A stretch of DNA of 64,000 bases from the NCBI GenBank assembly GCA_963801715.1, contig CAWDGB010000011.1, forward strand, positions 56,805 to 120,804, given 5' to 3'. The notes below the pieces were generated by a model that saw nothing but the letters and a program-made list of their open reading frames with translations, did not search any database and was not told the origin of the DNA. Source of the DNA: CAVVJA01 sp963801715. GTDB taxonomy: Bacteria; Actinomycetota; Actinomycetes; Mycobacteriales; Jatrophihabitantaceae. Positions 62,200 to 64,000 of this stretch are shown here, in pieces. Made by a program: the position numbers and the translations under genes. Position 1 is the stretch's first letter, and every line of letters starts with the position of its first letter.

Positions 62200-62502
62200 A
62201 TGACGAAGCGAGTATGGGCGATCACGGGCCTCGCCGCTGGGATGTTCGCGTTAGTAGGTCTCACGACTGCGGTGGTCGTTTGGCGGCTCGGCTTTGGCGT
62301 CCGGCCACCCTCGACCCATGACACGATCGTCCGTGCCGCCATCACACGAAGCGTCGAAAACCAGTTCGCGTACAAGGACGTGTCCTGCTCACTCGTCGGG
62401 CACACGGCGGAGCGGCTAGCCAAATGCGCCGCCAACGGTCAGTCGATCGGGCTGTTTCTTCTTGAACCCGATGGCGTGGTGGACCGCTTAAGCCCACGGT
62501 GA
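62200..62502 (+). CDS. small membrane-anchored or secreted protein
   Basis: 100 residues from ATG 62200 with GAGCGAGG upstream. TKRVWAITGLAAGMFALVGL plus TTAVVVWRLGF is a membrane anchor or signal segment. The outer part THDTIVRAAITRSVENQFAY, VSCSLVGHTAERLAKCAANG has two cysteines that could form a disulfide. No family recognised. Lies inside the 61-64 kb module on the opposite strand to its neighbours. Confidence 0.55.
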   Translation: MTKRVWAITGLAAGMFALVGLTTAVVVWRLGFGVRPPSTHDTIVRAAITRSVENQFAYKDVSCSLVGHTAERLAKCAANGQSIGLFLLEPDGVVDRLSPR

Positions 62503-62678
62503 TGACTCGCCTAGCTGAGGTTGGGCCGGGCGTCAGGCGGCCTTGGAATGGTGGCTCAGCCTCAAATTGCTTAGCAGCAGCATCAGCTTGAGCCAGAGCG
62601 TCGGCCAGCGAAACGTTCACCGCGCCCGCAGCTACAACTTGCAAGCTTCCGCAGCCTGATCAGTCCGCCTGACCGCGA

Positions 62679-62888
62679 CTAGCCCATCCCACACTGGCAG
62701 CCTCGGGGCTGGTCGATATCCAACCAGACGTAATCCCAATCCCTCGCGAAAAAGGTTTGCCCGTCTTCGAAATCGAAGCGCCACAGACCGGCAAACTTTG
62801 TGGTCTCTCGCACCGTGGCACTCGGGACCTTGATCACGTCTAGGTCTACGTAACAAATTGTTTCGAGTCGGTCCCCAAGCTCGACCAT
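62679..62888 (-). CDS. small hypothetical protein, lower GC
   Basis: About 69 residues from ATG 62888 (a start at 62927 would add 13). ELGDRLETICYVDLDVIKVP, RETTKFAGLWRFDFEDGQTF, WDYVWLDIDQPRGCQCGM. It has more A/T at third positions than neighbouring genes, suggesting transfer. Aromatic, beta-rich; no family recognised. Confidence 0.5.
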   Translation of the reverse strand: MVELGDRLETICYVDLDVIKVPSATVRETTKFAGLWRFDFEDGQTFFARDWDYVWLDIDQPRGCQCGMG

Positions 62889-62955
62889 TGCCGGCGAGCG
62901 TGTAGTTACCCAGGTCCGCGGCCCCAACTCTTCTTGACGCTGGCGAGCGCATAAG

Positions 62956-63165
62956 TCACAGCCTCTCGCAGATGAGCTGCGACCAGGTCAGATCGCCTGC
63001 TCGTCCTGCGCACGCGGTCGCGATGTCGACGAACCTGAGACGCACGTGGTCATCATGCACCGTCAGAAGGCCGTGGCCTACAGGCGGGAAGTGGTTCCCG
63101 GTGGGAACCGATAGGGCTGGACCCGCCGCCGGCAGTCCCTCGTAGTGGCGGGTCCAGCGTTCCAT
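62956..63165 (-). CDS. small hypothetical protein
   Basis: 69 residues from ATG 63165: MERWTRHYEGLPAAGPALSV, GNHFPPVGHGLLTVHDDHVR, IATACAGRAGDLTWSQLICE. Short, no family. It begins just after copy B of the inverted repeat, read in the same direction. Confidence 0.4.
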   Translation of the reverse strand: MERWTRHYEGLPAAGPALSVPTGNHFPPVGHGLLTVHDDHVRLRFVDIATACAGRAGDLTWSQLICERL

Positions 63166-63172
63166 TCTGCAC

Positions 63173-63264
63173 TTGCGTGGCGTCGGCGGTGTCGGCCAGA
63201 CTGTCGGGCGCGGCCCGGTTCTCGGCAACGGAGCCGGTCACGGGGGGCCGACCAAAACGTCAGC
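63173..63264 (-). repeat. copy B of an inverted repeat shared with 51.4 kb
   Basis: 63207-63264 is the reverse complement of 51429-51485 with a single T difference. 63173-63206 is less similar (about three-quarters). As with copy A, a GC-rich hairpin lies just upstream in the reading direction (63280-63301). Confidence 0.85.
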
Positions 63265-63270
63265 ACGAAC

Positions 63271-63309
63271 GGGAGATGCCCCGCCCTCTAGCCGGGGCGG
63301 GCGCCTCTC
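63271..63309. terminator. GC-rich hairpin, probably bidirectional terminator
   Basis: 7-bp core CCCGCCC / GGGCGGG (63280-63286, 63295-63301), 8-base loop, with partial GAGA/TCTC extension on both sides. Confidence 0.55.
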
Positions 63310-63584
63310 GTTCTTGCATCGCCTAGCTCAGCTGCCATCAGCAGCGAGGCCGTCTCGGCGAGCCGCAGACTCAACGTGCAGCCGCAGCGAGACCGCGAGC
63401 GAGCGGTCGACGGTGGCACGGAATGCCACCTCGGGCGGGGCGCTGTCGTTGTCCACAGCTGCCGACAGTCCCGACGCGCGGATGACGGCTCTTGTGGGCT
63501 TCGTGGCGTGGGGTCACACTGTGGGCGCGGCCCGGTGATGGGCTGCACATCGCAACCCGGGCCGGCCAACATCAGGGGCACCGA
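63310..63584. other. region with unsupported coding debris
   Basis: 275 bases. A leftward reading ATKPTRAVIRASGLSAAVDN ... AFRATVDRSLAVSLRLHVES (about 63480-63331) is open but without a start codon. Possibly the end of a broken small gene. Also a short partial echo of the inverted repeat near 63508-63533. Confidence 0.3.
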
Positions 63585-63625
63585 GAGACGCCCTACCTAC
63601 CCTCCCGGTTGGGCGTTTCTTTTCT
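63585..63625 (+). terminator. hairpin terminator with T-rich tail
   Basis: 9-bp stem GAGACGCCC / GGGCGTTTC (one G-T pair) at 63585-63593 and 63611-63619, followed by TTTTC. One of the few here with a T tract. Confidence 0.65.
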
Positions 63626-63733
63626 GCTGCTGGCCGAGGTCGGCCTGGCGATGGTCCGGCCGGTCAGCTCCGCCCCAGCTACCTGGGCGGGCCGCTCTAG
63701 GCCACCTGCGACTCCACGCGCAGAGGGCCAACA

Positions 63734-63768
63734 GAGGGCCCCGCCGAATCCCATTCGGCGGGGCCCTC
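63734..63768. terminator. perfect long hairpin terminator
   Basis: 16-bp perfect stem GAGGGCCCCGCCGAAT / ATTCGGCGGGGCCCTC with a 3-base loop. Near-identical in stem design to others in the module. Lies 24 bp beyond the end of the quinone-reductase fragment. Confidence 0.8.
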
Positions 63769-63791
63769 TCGTGTCGTCTAAGCGTCGAACG

Positions 63792-63962
63792 TCAGGGTTG
63801 GGCTCGTTCCGCGTTCGTGGTCAAGCTCGCGGCGCCATCGACCTGCGCCGCGCGGTTGATCGAGAAGGCTCGCACCGCAACGAGCGCCTCATCGGCGGCC
63901 GGGCGGGGATCCGCGGCATCGGCGATGCCGGGTCCGTCGGGCGTGTTCAGCACGGCTTTCAT
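63792..63962 (-). pseudogene. N-terminal fragment of a quinone reductase/MDR dehydrogenase
   Basis: From ATG 63962: MKAVLNTPDGPGIADAADPR, then ADEALVAVRAFSINRAAQVD, the usual first ~40 residues of NADPH:quinone-reductase-like medium-chain dehydrogenases (D-E-A-L-V-x-V-R-A-F-S-I-N-R). It then leaves the family and stops at 63792. The ~280 following residues are missing. The break lies at the border of the small-gene module, so insertion or deletion of that module probably truncated it. Confidence 0.7.
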
Positions 63963-64000
63963 GGCATGCCTGTTTGCTTTGTGTTGGGGGCGTGGCCTTG

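Noticed and set aside
51037..63791. Complete prophage or integrative element
   Set aside because: No integrase, replication, transfer or structural gene was found; only small accessory-type genes, repeats and terminators.
1..64000. CRISPR array or cas genes
   Set aside because: No regularly spaced short repeats and no Cas protein motifs seen on either strand.

Overview
High-GC actinobacterial chromosome segment. The signs are GC-rich third codon positions, GTG and TTG starts, AfsR/SARP- and LuxR-type large ATPase regulators, an NhaA-DsbA fusion, ECF sigma factors including a SigJ-like one with a SnoaL tail, and KaiC-like ATPases. The species cannot be named from the sequence. The window looks like accessory chromosome: short operons of oxidoreductases, NTF2-fold proteins and regulators, with two insertion sequences, several truncated genes and two tRNA 3'-end remnants.

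Layout. 0-4.7 kb: start of a ParA-like ATPase (runs off the left edge), NTF2-fold protein, large LuxR regulator, broken methyltransferase. 4.9-8.2 kb: secreted zinc metallopeptidase and a decayed secreted GH31 glycosidase. 8.5-15 kb: aldo/keto reductase, TMEM175-like channel, NTF2-fold protein, RibD-like reductase, SDR, TIR-domain remnant, DM13 protein, alpha/beta hydrolase. 15.3-26.9 kb: decayed AfsR-like regulator, FAD oxidoreductase, NhaA-DsbA antiporter, tyrosine phosphatase, orphan molybdopterin oxidoreductase, ornithine cyclodeaminase-like protein. 27.1-31.9 kb: STAS protein divergent from a MerR-receiver fusion that is coupled to a double KaiC ATPase, then FtsH. 32.3-37.4 kb: MarR/PPOX divergent pair with a visible operator, 3-hydroxyacyl-CoA dehydrogenase remnant, VOC protein, SDR. 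37.8-40.6 kb: IS110 transposase and a complete IS630-like element inside a small HTH gene. 41-50.3 kb: PPOX, NTF2-fold protein, kinase-like protein, HTH/Clp-N pair divergent from a zinc-ribbon protein across twin operators, PAP2 phosphatase, sigma/anti-sigma pair, secreted propeller lactonase, monooxygenase-like protein. 50.3-53.3 kb: truncated permease, tRNA 3' remnant and small mobile-type genes between strong terminators. 53.9-60.9 kb: SigJ-like sigma factor and NTF2 protein, tRNA-Gly remnant, VOC, YCII, peroxiredoxin-DsbA operon, CHRD protein. 61-64 kb: a second small-gene module related to the one at 51 kb but inverted, ending at a truncated quinone-reductase-like gene.

Two themes matter for use. 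First, many recognisable genes are split by one-base frame changes, with conserved protein on both sides, often returning to the original frame. This suggests either an indel-prone assembly or widespread very recent decay; the sequence alone cannot decide. Second, the 51-53 kb and 61.5-64 kb modules share a ~58-bp nearly identical inverted repeat, a paralogous small CQLVxGHxGxH protein and hairpin terminators, and lie beside truncated host genes and a tRNA 3' end, so they look like arms of integrated mobile DNA. The most promising functional system is the STAS / MerR-receiver / double-KaiC cluster, followed by the HTH/Clp-N/zinc-ribbon locus with its twin palindromic operators.
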